Source: an uncultured Croceitalea sp. (lineage in GTDB: Bacteria; Bacteroidota; Bacteroidia; Flavobacteriales; Flavobacteriaceae). Taken from it: a DNA stretch of 64,000 nt. Location of the stretch: the NCBI GenBank assembly GCA_947503285.1, contig CANNDD010000001.1, positions 248,001 to 312,000 of the forward strand. Direction: 5' to 3'. The notes under the pieces are model-generated. The model did no database searches. It had not been told where the DNA came from and saw only the letters and a list, made by a program, of their open reading frames with translations. Of this stretch, positions 37,445 through 45,576 are shown in pieces. The translations under genes were made by a program, and so were the position numbers. Positions within the stretch are counted from its first letter, which is position 1. Every line of letters starts with the position of its first letter.

Positions 37445-37563
37445 TGCTATTTGTTTTTTGGTTGATGTGACTTAAAGACCATTGAATTTTCAAATAGTTA
37501 CAGTTCAATCTATTTTTAAGTTTTCTTTAACACTAAATCAAGAAACCAAAAGCCTTGATTCCA

Positions 37564-37579
37564 TCCTTTTTAAAAAGGA
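37564..37579. promoter_or_regulatory. Perfect 16-base palindrome upstream of rplM
   Basis: TCCTTTTTAAAAAGGA reads the same on both strands. It lies 21 bases upstream of the rplM TTTG element and about 120 bases upstream of the divergent DUF5916 gene. It could be an operator or an AT-rich upstream element. Confidence 0.3.
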
Positions 37580-37600
37580 AAAAATAATATTTCACAAGCA

Positions 37601-37631
37601 TTTGTAATTCAATCTAATAATTGTACATTTG
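37601..37631 (+). promoter_or_regulatory. Consensus Bacteroidota promoter of rplM-rpsI
   Basis: TTTG at 37601-37604, a 19-base spacer, then TACATTTG at 37624-37631, a perfect TAnnTTTG. A leader of roughly 40 bases remains before the GTG start, containing a short CCCG-TTTAT-CGGG hairpin. Confidence 0.8.
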
Positions 37632-37678
37632 CACCCCGTTTATCGGGAATGTTTTGAAAATCGATAATATTTCAAGAA

Positions 37679-38134
37679 GTGGATACATTAAGTTACAAGA
37701 CTGTTTCAGCTAAAAAATCAGACATTGAGAAGCAATGGGTATTGGTTGACGCTGAAGGACAAACTTTAGGTCGATTGGCATCTAAAGTCGCTAAAATCTT
37801 AAGGGGCAAGTACAAGCCTAATTATACTCCCCATGTTGATTGTGGCGATAATGTCATCGTCATCAATGCGGAAAAAATTCAAATGAGTGGAAATAAATGG
37901 GCCGATAAGACCTATTTACGTTATACCGGTTACCCAGGTGGCCAGCGTTCGACCTCGGCAAGTGACCTTTTAGAGAAACATCCTGAACGTATTATCGAAA
38001 AATCCGTTAAAGGCATGTTACCTAAAAACAGATTAGGTGCCGACCTATTCCGTAATTTAAAAGTTTATGCTGGTACCGAGCACGGACAAGAAGCGCAAAA
38101 ACCGAAGACGATTAACTTAAATGACTACAAATAA
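37679..38134 (+). CDS. rplM: 50S ribosomal protein L13
   Basis: A 151-residue L13: KQWVLVDAEGQTLGRLASKVAKIL, YKPNYTPHVDCGDNVIVINAEKI and KMLPKNRLG-type motifs (here GMLPKNRLGADLF). The start codon is GTG at 37679, and the protein begins MDTLSYKTVSAKK, as in other Flavobacteriaceae, so the unusual start is well supported. Its stop overlaps the rpsI ATG by one base (TAATG). L13 is an early assembly protein of the large subunit. Confidence 0.97.
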   Translation: MDTLSYKTVSAKKSDIEKQWVLVDAEGQTLGRLASKVAKILRGKYKPNYTPHVDCGDNVIVINAEKIQMSGNKWADKTYLRYTGYPGGQRSTSASDLLEKHPERIIEKSVKGMLPKNRLGADLFRNLKVYAGTEHGQEAQKPKTINLNDYK

Positions 38135-38520
38135 TGGAAGTGGTTCATAAAATAGGAAGAAGAAAAACGGCTGTTGCCCGTGTTTATGTTTCTGAGGGAA
38201 AAGGAAACATCACCGTGAACAAAAGAAAATTAGAAGATTATTTCTCTACGGCAACACTACAATATAAGGTAAAGCAACCTTTTACCCTTACTGAAAACGA
38301 TGGCAATTACGACGTTAACGTAAATGTTTTTGGCGGTGGGATCACCGGGCAAGCAGAAGCTATCCGTTTGGCATTGTCAAGGGCGATGTGTGAGATAAAT
38401 GAAGAGCACAGAGGCGTTCTAAAGCCAGAAGGTCTACTTACTAGAGACCCGAGAATGGTTGAACGTAAGAAATTCGGTCAGAAAAAAGCCCGTAAGAAAT
38501 TCCAGTTCTCTAAACGTTAA
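38134..38520 (+). CDS. rpsI: 30S ribosomal protein S9
   Basis: A 128-residue S9: HKIGRRKTAVARVYV at the start, GGGITGQAEAIRLALSRAM in the middle, and the C-terminal RMVERKKFGQKKARKKFQFSKR tail that reaches the ribosomal P site. It is translationally coupled to rplM by overlapping stop and start, the nearly universal L13-S9 pair. Confidence 0.98.
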   Translation: MEVVHKIGRRKTAVARVYVSEGKGNITVNKRKLEDYFSTATLQYKVKQPFTLTENDGNYDVNVNVFGGGITGQAEAIRLALSRAMCEINEEHRGVLKPEGLLTRDPRMVERKKFGQKKARKKFQFSKR

Positions 38521-38553
38521 TACATAGCTGCGATTTTCGCATTTATCCATAAC

Positions 38554-38573
38554 TACCGACGGTATCGTCGGTA
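38554..38573 (+). other. First hairpin of the rpsI-rpsB intergenic leader
   Basis: TACCGACG and CGTCGGTA form a perfect 8-bp stem with a GTAT loop, 34 bases after rpsI. No T-run follows, so it is not a typical terminator. Confidence 0.5.
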
Positions 38574-38588
38574 AATGTTCATTGAAAG

Positions 38589-38609
38589 TCCAGGCCATCA
38601 TGGTCTGGA
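38589..38609 (+). other. Second hairpin of the rpsI-rpsB intergenic leader
   Basis: TCCAGGCCA pairs with TGGTCTGGA (one G-U) over a TCA loop, followed by TTAAATTTT. It could end the rplM-rpsI transcript or belong to an rpsB leader; about 150 bases without a gene remain before rpsB. Confidence 0.5.
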
Positions 38610-38762
38610 TTAAATTTTAAACAAAAGTTGTCGTTGTTCCGAAAAGTGGATTACGAACTTTTTGGAATTTAGTTTAGCATCTAAATGTATCGGGCGATTT
38701 ACAAAATGTAAAGACCACCAATACATTGCTATCTCAACGGAACGTAAACTAAGTACAAAAAA

Positions 38763-39860
38763 ATGGCAAGTAAAGTCGAAGTAAAAAATTTATTGGAAGC
38801 AGGTGTGCATTTTGGCCACTTGACTAGAAAGTGGAATCCGAATATGGCTCCTTACATCTACATGGAGCGTAATGGAATTCACGTAATCAACCTCTACAAA
38901 ACCGTAGCGAAATTAGACGAAGCGAATGAAGCGTTAAAGAAAATTGCCGCCTCAGGTCGTAAGATTCTTTTTGTAGCTACCAAAAAGCAGGCAAAAGACA
39001 TTGTTGCCGAAAAGGTATCAAACACGAACATGCCCTACATCACTGAAAGATGGCCCGGTGGTATGTTGACAAACTTCGTTACGATTCGAAAAGCCGTAAA
39101 GAAAATGGCTTCCATCGATAGGATGAAAAAAGATGGTACGTTCAATACCCTCTCTAAAAAAGAACGTTTACAAGTAAATCGTTTGAGGGCCAAATTGGAG
39201 AAAAACCTAGGTTCGATTTCTGAAATGACAAGGTTACCGGGGGCAATTTTCATTGTTGACACCATGCGTGAGCATATCGCCGTGAAAGAAGCACAAAAAT
39301 TGAATATTCCAATTTTTGCCATGGTCGATACCAATTCTGACCCAAGACCTATAGATTATATCATTCCGTCAAACGACGATGCCGGTAAATCAATTGAGGC
39401 CATTATGACTTCAGTAACCGAGGCAGTAGCTGAAGGTTTGGCAGAAAGAAAAGCTGACAAAGCCGATAAGCAACCTGAAAAAGAAGCTCCTAAGGCAAAA
39501 GCTGCTCCAACACCAAAAGCGGAAAAAACTGAAAAGGTTGCCCCGGTAGCTGAACAAAAAGAAGCTCCTAAAAAAGAAGAAGCCGTAAAAGTTGAAGCTG
39601 ATGACCTTACCAAAATCGAAGGTGTTGGCCCAAAGGCAGCGGAGGCAATGATAGCTGCGGGCATCGCTACTTTTGCAGATTTGAGCAAGGCAGAAGCCGA
39701 CAACATCAAAACCATCTTGACTGAAGCTAGCCCAAGATTAGCACATTTAGAGCCAGCTTCATGGCCAAAACAAGCTCAAATGGCCGCTGATGGAAAATGG
39801 GATGAGCTAAAAGAATGGCAAGACAACACCAAGGGTGGCGTTGAAGATTCTGAAGAATAA
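38763..39860 (+). CDS. rpsB: 30S ribosomal protein S2 with C-terminal helix-hairpin-helix extension
   Basis: A 365-residue protein. Residues 1 to about 230 are ordinary S2 (LLEAGVHFGHLTRKWNPNM, ITERWPGGMLTNF, IPIFAMVDTNSDP, IDYIIPSNDDA). A Lys/Ala/Glu/Pro linker (about 232-277) then leads to an extra domain, residues 278-365 (DNA 39594-39857), with DDLTKIEGVGPKAAEAM, GIATFADL and WPKQAQM motifs: a helix-hairpin-helix unit like the tail of ActC at 396-626. Usual S2 length is about 230-260, so roughly 110 residues are added. rpsB is followed by tsf after 64 bases, the standard pair. Confidence 0.97.
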   Translation: MASKVEVKNLLEAGVHFGHLTRKWNPNMAPYIYMERNGIHVINLYKTVAKLDEANEALKKIAASGRKILFVATKKQAKDIVAEKVSNTNMPYITERWPGGMLTNFVTIRKAVKKMASIDRMKKDGTFNTLSKKERLQVNRLRAKLEKNLGSISEMTRLPGAIFIVDTMREHIAVKEAQKLNIPIFAMVDTNSDPRPIDYIIPSNDDAGKSIEAIMTSVTEAVAEGLAERKADKADKQPEKEAPKAKAAPTPKAEKTEKVAPVAEQKEAPKKEEAVKVEADDLTKIEGVGPKAAEAMIAAGIATFADLSKAEADNIKTILTEASPRLAHLEPASWPKQAQMAADGKWDELKEWQDNTKGGVEDSEE

Positions 39861-39924
39861 TTTAAGCTAAAACGAGACACAATAATTGTATCTCACTTTA
39901 CATAACTTTTTAAATATTACATAA

Positions 39925-40749
39925 ATGGCAAAGATTACAGCCGCTGAAGTAAATAAATTAAGAAAAGCTACCGGAGCAGGAATGATGGATTGCAAAAAAG
40001 CATTGGTCGAGGCTGATGGTGATTTTGACAAGGCTATCGAGATTCTTCGAAAGAAAGGACAAAAAGTAGCTGCTAAAAGAGCGGATAGGGATTCTGCTGA
40101 AGGTGCCGCAATAGCAAAAGTAAATGGTGACAATGCCAAAGGGGTTGTGATATCATTAAATTGTGAGACCGATTTCGTGGCCAAAAACGAATCTTTCGTA
40201 AGCTTAGCGAATGAATTGGCCGATTTAGCATTGGGTTATGATACCAAAGATTCCTTTATGGATGCTTCGTTCAATGGTATGACCGTTGCTGAAAAACTGA
40301 TAGAGCAGACCGGTGTCATCGGTGAGAAAATCGAAATCGGTAGCTTTGAAACCCTTAGCGCACCTTTTGTGGGCTCTTATATTCATGCAGGAAACAAAAT
40401 TGCCACTTTGGTAGGGCTTTCTGCCAATGTTGATGGTGCCGCCGCCGCCGCAAAAGATGTTGCTATGCAAGCTGCTGCAATGAACCCTGTTGCCTTGAAC
40501 GAAGAAGGAGTTGACCAATCTGTAATTGACAAAGAGATTGAAATCGCAAAAGATCAATTACGTCAAGAAGGTAAGCCCGAGGCAATGCTAGATAATATTG
40601 CCAAAGGAAAACTAAAGCGTTTCTTCAAAGACAATACTTTAGTAAACCAAGCTTTTATTAAAGACAGCAAACAAAGTGTTGCCCAATATGTGCAATCAGT
40701 TGATTCTGGCTTAAAGGTAACCGGTTTTTCTAGAGTTGCCCTCGGATAG
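39925..40749 (+). CDS. tsf: Elongation factor Ts
   Basis: A 274-residue nucleotide exchange factor for EF-Tu. The N-terminal UBA-like domain reads ITAAEVNKLRKATGAGMMDCKKAL, the diagnostic TDFVAKNESF motif that contacts EF-Tu is present, and SYIHAGNKIATLVGL starts the second core subdomain. It follows rpsB, and a strong bidirectional terminator lies 22 bases after its stop. Confidence 0.98.
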   Translation: MAKITAAEVNKLRKATGAGMMDCKKALVEADGDFDKAIEILRKKGQKVAAKRADRDSAEGAAIAKVNGDNAKGVVISLNCETDFVAKNESFVSLANELADLALGYDTKDSFMDASFNGMTVAEKLIEQTGVIGEKIEIGSFETLSAPFVGSYIHAGNKIATLVGLSANVDGAAAAAKDVAMQAAAMNPVALNEEGVDQSVIDKEIEIAKDQLRQEGKPEAMLDNIAKGKLKRFFKDNTLVNQAFIKDSKQSVAQYVQSVDSGLKVTGFSRVALG

Positions 40750-40771
40750 TTTGGTCCTGTAATTACAATTT

Positions 40772-40803
40772 AAAAGCCCCAACTTTTTAAGTTGGGGCTT
40801 TTT
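40772..40803. terminator. Strong bidirectional terminator
   Basis: A perfect 14-base arm pair AAAAGCCCCAACTT / AAGTTGGGGCTTTT with a TTT loop, T-rich on both readings. It separates tsf from the converging DUF4097 gene. Confidence 0.95.
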
Positions 40804-40825
40804 CATATTATCCAACACCTATTGC

Positions 40826-41641
40826 TTACTTTGATCTAATCAAAATATCACCATTAAAAGTCTTAAACAGCATTTCAGGGCCACCTCCATTGATCGTACC
40901 CCTTACCCATTGCTCTACATTAACTTTGTAGGTTCCATTGGAATTGTTTCGCTTTACTTGTGGCTTATTAGTATCAAGCTCCATGTCGAAATCAGTAAAT
41001 ATTTCACCCATATCGGTTTTCGCCTTAACATCGGCCTTTAGCGTTTTCGGAAAGGTGATTTTCAAATCCCCGTTGAGACTACTAAAAGCCATATTCGCAC
41101 CTGAAGTGATGGAATCGAAAGTAACCTCGATATCACCATTCACCGTGTCGGTTGAAGCAGCGCCACTCACATCTTGCAAAGTGATTTCCCCATTTACATT
41201 GCTTATCTCCATATCGCCATTTACGCCAACCACAGTAATATTGCCTTGATTGACCGTTGATAGTTTAAGTGAAAAATTGCGGGGTACTTTTACTTCAAGA
41301 TTAATGGTTTTATTCCACTCCTCATTTGAAATTTTCACAGTATTATCTTTTTCCTCGCCACTAATATTCAATGACGTATTGGCAATTCGTTTCAGACCAT
41401 CACGTTCCTTTTTATCTTTATAATGGGCTTTCTTGTTTCCGAATGTGGCTTTCGCGATAACTTCATTGCCGTCATACCCGACAACATCTATAGACCCCGA
41501 TAAATGCTCTAAATGCAGCTTGCCCGGACTTCCTGGATTGCTTAACGGAATTGCGAACAAATCGATACTTTTCTCCTGAGCCATTGCCATAGTGCCAAAT
41601 AGCACAAAAGCGGTTACTAGAATTGATTTTATATTTTTCAT
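40826..41641 (-). CDS. DUF4097 beta-repeat protein, second copy
   Basis: A 271-residue exported protein with signal peptide (LVTAFVLFGTMAMAQ). The body is a right-handed beta-repeat of DUF4097, recognised by the recurring G-D/E-I pattern: LSTVNQGNITVVGVNGDMEISNVNGE, then TVNGDIEVTF, FSSLNGDLKITF, and a final FKTFNGDILI. It is a clear paralogue of the upstream neighbour, which shares the STVN, LNGD, ELFTDFD-type and FKT.NG segments. DUF4097 proteins are predicted cell-surface or periplasmic adhesion-like proteins of unknown function. It is the last gene of the sigma factor operon. Confidence 0.88.
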   Translation of the reverse strand: MKNIKSILVTAFVLFGTMAMAQEKSIDLFAIPLSNPGSPGKLHLEHLSGSIDVVGYDGNEVIAKATFGNKKAHYKDKKERDGLKRIANTSLNISGEEKDNTVKISNEEWNKTINLEVKVPRNFSLKLSTVNQGNITVVGVNGDMEISNVNGEITLQDVSGAASTDTVNGDIEVTFDSITSGANMAFSSLNGDLKITFPKTLKADVKAKTDMGEIFTDFDMELDTNKPQVKRNNSNGTYKVNVEQWVRGTINGGGPEMLFKTFNGDILIRSK

Positions 41642-41734
41642 TTGTTTTTTACTTTAATAGTTATACGTTACGAATTGAATTCTTAAAACGGTAAGGACCA
41701 TCTGGTTTTCAAATTCAAAATAAACCGCCATTCC

Positions 41735-42601
41735 TTATATCTTTTTAAGGAACACATTTCCATTTAACGTTTCGAATTTAAAATTAACCCCACCATTTCC
41801 TATTTGAACTACCGGGGTGGCCTCGAACTTAAATTTGCCCTTGCCACTTTTCTTTGTTTCCTTGCTTGTTCTTGTAAATTGTTTGGCAACATCAAAATCG
41901 GTGAAAAGTTCACCATTCATACTTTTGAAAGAGACCTCGGCAGACAATGCTTCTTGATACGAAACATTGATATCCCCGTTCAGGGCGTAATAGACGGAAT
42001 CTTCTTTGGGATTGTTTACGTACGTGATGTCAACGCTTCCGTTGATGCAGTGGACATCTGTTTGCCCGTCGACATTATTCAAAGCGATCGCCCCATTGAT
42101 ATTGTTCACTTTAAGATACTGCCCGACGGTATTGCTTACTTCAATATCCCCATCATTTACGGTACTTACCTTTAAGTTGACATTCTTTGGCACCTGTACC
42201 TTGAAACTTAGTTTATGTTGGTACTCCGGTTCTTCATAGTCATTGCACCAATTAAACTTCAATCCTTTTTGGTTGTATTGAATATATGGGGCATCAGGTC
42301 GTAACACAATGGTATTACCATTCTGGGAAACCTTTAATTGTAATTCTGATTTACCAAGCTCCAATTTCTGGGCATCATCGGCAAAAATCTCCCTTTTTAC
42401 CTCTAGTCGCACTTGGTCGCCAGAATAGCCCGTTACGGTGATTGGCCCGAATACATTGGCAATGACCAGTGTACTTTCATTGTTATTGCTTTGAAAAGCT
42501 AGTTCTTTTTTGATAACCTCATTAAAGGTTTTTTCTTGGGCAATGCCTTTTTTACAAGCAAGCAAGCTGATTGTCATTAAAATAAAAACTGTTCGTTTCA
42601 T
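41735..42601 (-). CDS. DUF4097 beta-repeat protein, first copy
   Basis: A 288-residue exported protein; the signal region contains LLACKKGIAQ, so either lipobox or signal peptidase I cleavage is possible. DUF4097-type repeats run from about residue 130: LKVSTVNDGDIEVSN, VNNINGAIALNNVDGQ, HCINGSVDITYVNN, YALNGDINVSYQ, MNGELFTDFD. It is 78 bases downstream of the anti-sigma candidate and 93 bases upstream of the second copy. The pair probably arose by tandem duplication. Confidence 0.87.
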   Translation of the reverse strand: MKRTVFILMTISLLACKKGIAQEKTFNEVIKKELAFQSNNNESTLVIANVFGPITVTGYSGDQVRLEVKREIFADDAQKLELGKSELQLKVSQNGNTIVLRPDAPYIQYNQKGLKFNWCNDYEEPEYQHKLSFKVQVPKNVNLKVSTVNDGDIEVSNTVGQYLKVNNINGAIALNNVDGQTDVHCINGSVDITYVNNPKEDSVYYALNGDINVSYQEALSAEVSFKSMNGELFTDFDVAKQFTRTSKETKKSGKGKFKFEATPVVQIGNGGVNFKFETLNGNVFLKKI

Positions 42602-42679
42602 GATTTTGAGAATTTATGCGACTATACATAGTCGACCGTTCGTAATTTGATTTTGCCAACCAAGGCAGATGAATAAACT

Positions 42680-43480
42680 TTATATGATTGATGCTATCGT
42701 ACTCTCGATTTTTTTCTTTACCGTAGAATCCAATTCTTTGTTTTTTAAAAGTTGCTTAAAAGGTTCTATGGACTTTTTCTCCTCTAAAGCAAGCATTAAA
42801 TTGGCCAAGGTTACCTGAACGATTGGTGATTTTTGATGAGGTATGGATTGTATCAATCCCTGACGTACCTTAGGATTTCCTACGTAATTTGTCAAAGATT
42901 CAATAGACGCCAATCTTACGTTTACATTGGCGTCATTATTTAGTGTTTTTAAAAGTGCATTTATAACAGTTTCGTCTACCGTACTTATTTTGTTTGCCTC
43001 ACTCACCCCTTCCAATCGTTTATTTGCAGAAGGTTGTTCCAATAAAGTCAATACCAGCTTCTCATGAATCTCTTGATTCTCTTCGCTTGAGACCGATTGG
43101 GGCTCAATGGCCTGAAAGGTATCATCCTGTTTCATAAAGTACCCCACCCCAAGGCCAATGAACAGAAGAAGAACACCATAAGCCAGCTGAGGCCTGAGCA
43201 CATTAAATACCAACGCTTGTAAACCGCTCCATCCATTGGTTTTTTTCTTTCCCTTTTCAATTTCTGAATTGAGCATTTCAAAAAATAGGCTATCCATATT
43301 TTCAGAAGGTTCAGGTGATTCCATCTTGGCGAGTTGCCTCCATGAGGCAGCGAGTAAATCGAACTCTTCTTGATATGCTGGATTTGCATTTAAAAAAACC
43401 TCAAATTCATGCTTATCCTCTTTACTGATTTCTTCTTTCAAGTAGGCAATAGCCTTTATTTCAAACTCGGATTCTTTCAT
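42680..43480 (-). CDS. Membrane protein with anti-sigma-like N-terminus and HEAT repeats
   Basis: A 266-residue protein. Residues 1 to about 90 are a soluble acidic helical region (AYLKEEISKEDKHEFEVFLNANP), reminiscent of anti-sigma factor N-termini but without zinc-binding cysteines. One membrane helix follows (about residues 98-118, YGVLLLFIGLGVGYF). The C-terminal part after about residue 165 has HEAT-like repeats (VINALLKTLNNDANVNVRLASIESL, VQVTLANLML). It starts four bases after the sigma factor stop, the position of a cognate anti-sigma factor; that role is inferred. HEAT repeats would sit in the periplasm as a sensor or interaction surface. Confidence 0.82.
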   Translation of the reverse strand: MKESEFEIKAIAYLKEEISKEDKHEFEVFLNANPAYQEEFDLLAASWRQLAKMESPEPSENMDSLFFEMLNSEIEKGKKKTNGWSGLQALVFNVLRPQLAYGVLLLFIGLGVGYFMKQDDTFQAIEPQSVSSEENQEIHEKLVLTLLEQPSANKRLEGVSEANKISTVDETVINALLKTLNNDANVNVRLASIESLTNYVGNPKVRQGLIQSIPHQKSPIVQVTLANLMLALEEKKSIEPFKQLLKNKELDSTVKKKIESTIASII

Positions 43481-43484
43481 GATC

Positions 43485-44039
43485 TTACTGTTTTTGCATT
43501 TGCTTAAAAACCACTTTCAACTCTTTCAGGGCGCGATGGGCCTTCACTTTGGCAGTACCCTCTGAACATCCTAATACCTGACCAATTTCACTGAATTTCA
43601 TTTCTTTTAACTTACTGAGTACCAAAACTTCCCTTTTATCTACAGCCAATTTCATCAAGGCCCTATGCAGTTCTTCGATTTCATCTTTTTTGGCCATCTT
43701 CCCATCGGCTTCATTACCGTCATCAAGCTTATACTCCACTGTTGAGATATCAAATTGGTTTTGTTTTCTTTTATTCTTCTGGTAATGATCATTATTCACA
43801 TTTCTTGCCGTACTGAACATCCAAGCCAAAAAAGACCCCTCCCCTGTATAGGTGTGTTTGTATTTCAGCATTCTGATGAAAACATTTTGAACCAAATCCT
43901 CACTTGTCATTGCATCGCAGTTCATGCTGAAAAAAAATCCGAAAAGACGTTTTTTATGTCGCTCATATAGTAGTCCAAGCTTGTCTATATCACCGGACTT
44001 CACCTTAAGCATCAATACATTATCGCTTAACTCTTGCAT
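43485..44039 (-). CDS. ECF-type RNA polymerase sigma factor
   Basis: A 184-residue sigma factor with region 2 (YERHKKRLFGFFFSMNCDAMTSEDLVQNVFIRML, the -10 binding part with the invariant acidic pair) and region 4 (LAVDKREVLVLSKLKEMKFSEIGQVLGCSEGTAKVKAHRALKEL, helix-turn-helix). I choose the ATG at 44039 (MQELSDNV). An in-frame ATG at 44132 would add 31 residues encoded by an inverted repeat, which looks like regulatory DNA rather than protein. It heads the operon with the anti-sigma candidate and two DUF4097 genes, and likely autoregulates. Confidence 0.93.
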   Translation of the reverse strand: MQELSDNVLMLKVKSGDIDKLGLLYERHKKRLFGFFFSMNCDAMTSEDLVQNVFIRMLKYKHTYTGEGSFLAWMFSTARNVNNDHYQKNKRKQNQFDISTVEYKLDDGNEADGKMAKKDEIEELHRALMKLAVDKREVLVLSKLKEMKFSEIGQVLGCSEGTAKVKAHRALKELKVVFKQMQKQ

Positions 44040-44077
44040 TTCAAATTGGTTGTCAAAGGGTATACCGAACTTTTTGA

Positions 44078-44117
44078 AAAAGGTTACAAAAAGTAGTATT
44101 ATTTTTTGTAACCTTTT
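44078..44117. promoter_or_regulatory. 15-bp inverted repeat upstream of the ECF sigma gene
   Basis: AAAAGGTTACAAAAA (44078-44092) and TTTTTGTAACCTTTT (44103-44117) are perfect reverse complements around a 10-base centre. The position, 38 bases upstream of the sigma factor ATG, suggests an operator or the two half-sites of an autoregulated promoter. It shares the GTTACA/TGTAAC half-site with the palindrome before the SPOR gene. Confidence 0.6.
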
Positions 44118-44195
44118 CGAGAAACTTAGCATTTATAACGGAGGTACATCAAAAATAATTTTGATTATTTTTGTTCGGATTTCAAAAAACCGCAG

Positions 44196-44903
44196 ATGCA
44201 ATACAAGAGAATTCTTCTCAAACTAAGTGGAGAAGCTTTAATGGGCGAACAACAATATGGTATTGACGCCAAACGATTGACCGAATATGCCGAAGACATT
44301 AAGGCCGTTATAGCGAAAGGGGTGCAGATTGCTATTGTCATCGGTGGAGGAAACATTTTTAGGGGTTTGAAAGGTGCTAGCCAAGGTATGGATCGGGTGC
44401 AGGGCGACCATATGGGTATGTTGGCCACCGTGATCAATGGATTGGCGTTGCAAAGTGCCTTGGAAATTGCCGGTGTGGAAACACGTTTGCAATCTGCAAT
44501 TAAAATCAATGAAGTTGCAGAACCTTTTATTAGAAGAAGGGCCATGCGCCATCTTGAAAAGGGAAGGGTCGTCATTTTTGGCGGAGGTACGGGTAACCCC
44601 TATTTTACGACCGACTCTGCGGCCGTTTTAAGGGCCATTGAGATAAAGGCGGACGTTATTTTAAAAGGCACCCGGGTAGACGGTATTTACACGGCCGATC
44701 CCGAAAAAGATAAGAATGCGACAAAATTTGAATCGTTATCATTTCAGGATGTGCTTTCAAAAGGACTGAAGGTTATGGACACCACGGCCTTTACACTTAG
44801 TCAAGAGAATGAATTGCCTATTGTGGTATTCGATATGAATACCCGGGGCAACCTTATGAAATTGATTTCTGGAGAGAATATCGGTACCGTGGTCAACAAT
44901 TAG
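44196..44903 (+). CDS. pyrH: UMP kinase
   Basis: A 235-residue UMP kinase of the amino acid kinase fold, phosphorylating UMP to UDP in pyrimidine synthesis. It starts [13 protein letters not shown], then [31 protein letters not shown] and [19 protein letters not shown], all family hallmarks. It is divergent from the sigma factor. A -7 box (TATTTTTG, 44166-44173) lies 22 bases before the ATG without a matching TTTG. frr follows after 45 bases, the usual pyrH-frr pair. Confidence 0.98.
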   Translation: MQYKRILLKLSGEALMGEQQYGIDAKRLTEYAEDIKAVIAKGVQIAIVIGGGNIFRGLKGASQGMDRVQGDHMGMLATVINGLALQSALEIAGVETRLQSAIKINEVAEPFIRRRAMRHLEKGRVVIFGGGTGNPYFTTDSAAVLRAIEIKADVILKGTRVDGIYTADPEKDKNATKFESLSFQDVLSKGLKVMDTTAFTLSQENELPIVVFDMNTRGNLMKLISGENIGTVVNN

Positions 44904-44948
44904 CTTTGGCATAATAATTGGTTTTTTTGAACTAAATTTCAGTAAGAC

Positions 44949-45503
44949 ATGAACGAAGAAGTCACTTTTATTTTAGATACTACAAAAGAAAGTATGGATG
45001 CTGCCATGGAGCATCTTGAAAAGGCGTTTATTAAAATCAGGGCCGGCAAAGCAAGTCCGGCGATGCTCTCTACGGTCATGGTAGAATATTATGGCTCGCA
45101 GACACCACTTTCGCAAGTTTCTAATATCAATACCCCAGACGCCCGTACCATTTCCGTGCAGCCTTGGGAAAAAAACATGCTTCAAGAAATTGAGACCGCG
45201 ATCATGAATTCCAATCTGGGCTTTAATCCCATGAACAATGGCGACATGGTCATTATCAACGTGCCCCCATTGACTGAGGAACGTCGAAGGGATTTGGTGA
45301 AACAGGCTAAAGCAGAGGCAGAAGATGCTAAAGTGAGTGTCAGAAGTGCACGTCAAGAAGCAAATAAAGAACTAAAAAAGCTCGATATCTCCGAAGACCT
45401 GTTGGGCAATGCCGAAGTTGATGTTCAAGAACTCACTGATGCCTACATCAAAAAAGTCGATGATGTCTTTGCCGTAAAAGAGGCGGAGATCATGAAAGTC
45501 TGA
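44949..45503 (+). CDS. frr: Ribosome recycling factor
   Basis: A 184-residue RRF that with EF-G splits post-termination ribosomes. Visible motifs are IRAGKASPAMLSTVMVEYYG near the N-terminus, the conserved NLGFNPMNNGDMVIINVPPLTEERRRDL and RSARQEANKEL towards the end. It is the second gene of pyrH-frr; a weak hairpin (GAACCT/AGGTTC, 45515-45535) follows. Confidence 0.98.
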   Translation: MNEEVTFILDTTKESMDAAMEHLEKAFIKIRAGKASPAMLSTVMVEYYGSQTPLSQVSNINTPDARTISVQPWEKNMLQEIETAIMNSNLGFNPMNNGDMVIINVPPLTEERRRDLVKQAKAEAEDAKVSVRSARQEANKELKKLDISEDLLGNAEVDVQELTDAYIKKVDDVFAVKEAEIMKV

Positions 45504-45523
45504 TTCTTTTTTAAGAACCTGAT

Positions 45524-45559
45524 TTTGCTAGGTTCCCCAACATTCATTTTCTACCTTTG
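45524..45559 (+). promoter_or_regulatory. Probable promoter of the MMPL gene
   Basis: TACCTTTG at 45552-45559 is a perfect TAnnTTTG box 17 bases before the ATG. The nearest TTTG (45524-45527) is 24 bases upstream, slightly long for a Bacteroidota promoter. Confidence 0.45.
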
Positions 45560-45576
45560 CAGGCAATTAAGGGAAA

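Noticed and set aside
44040-44132. Longer sigma factor starting at ATG 44132
   Set aside because: The extra 31 codons are the translation of a 15-bp inverted repeat and do not resemble sigma factor sequence.
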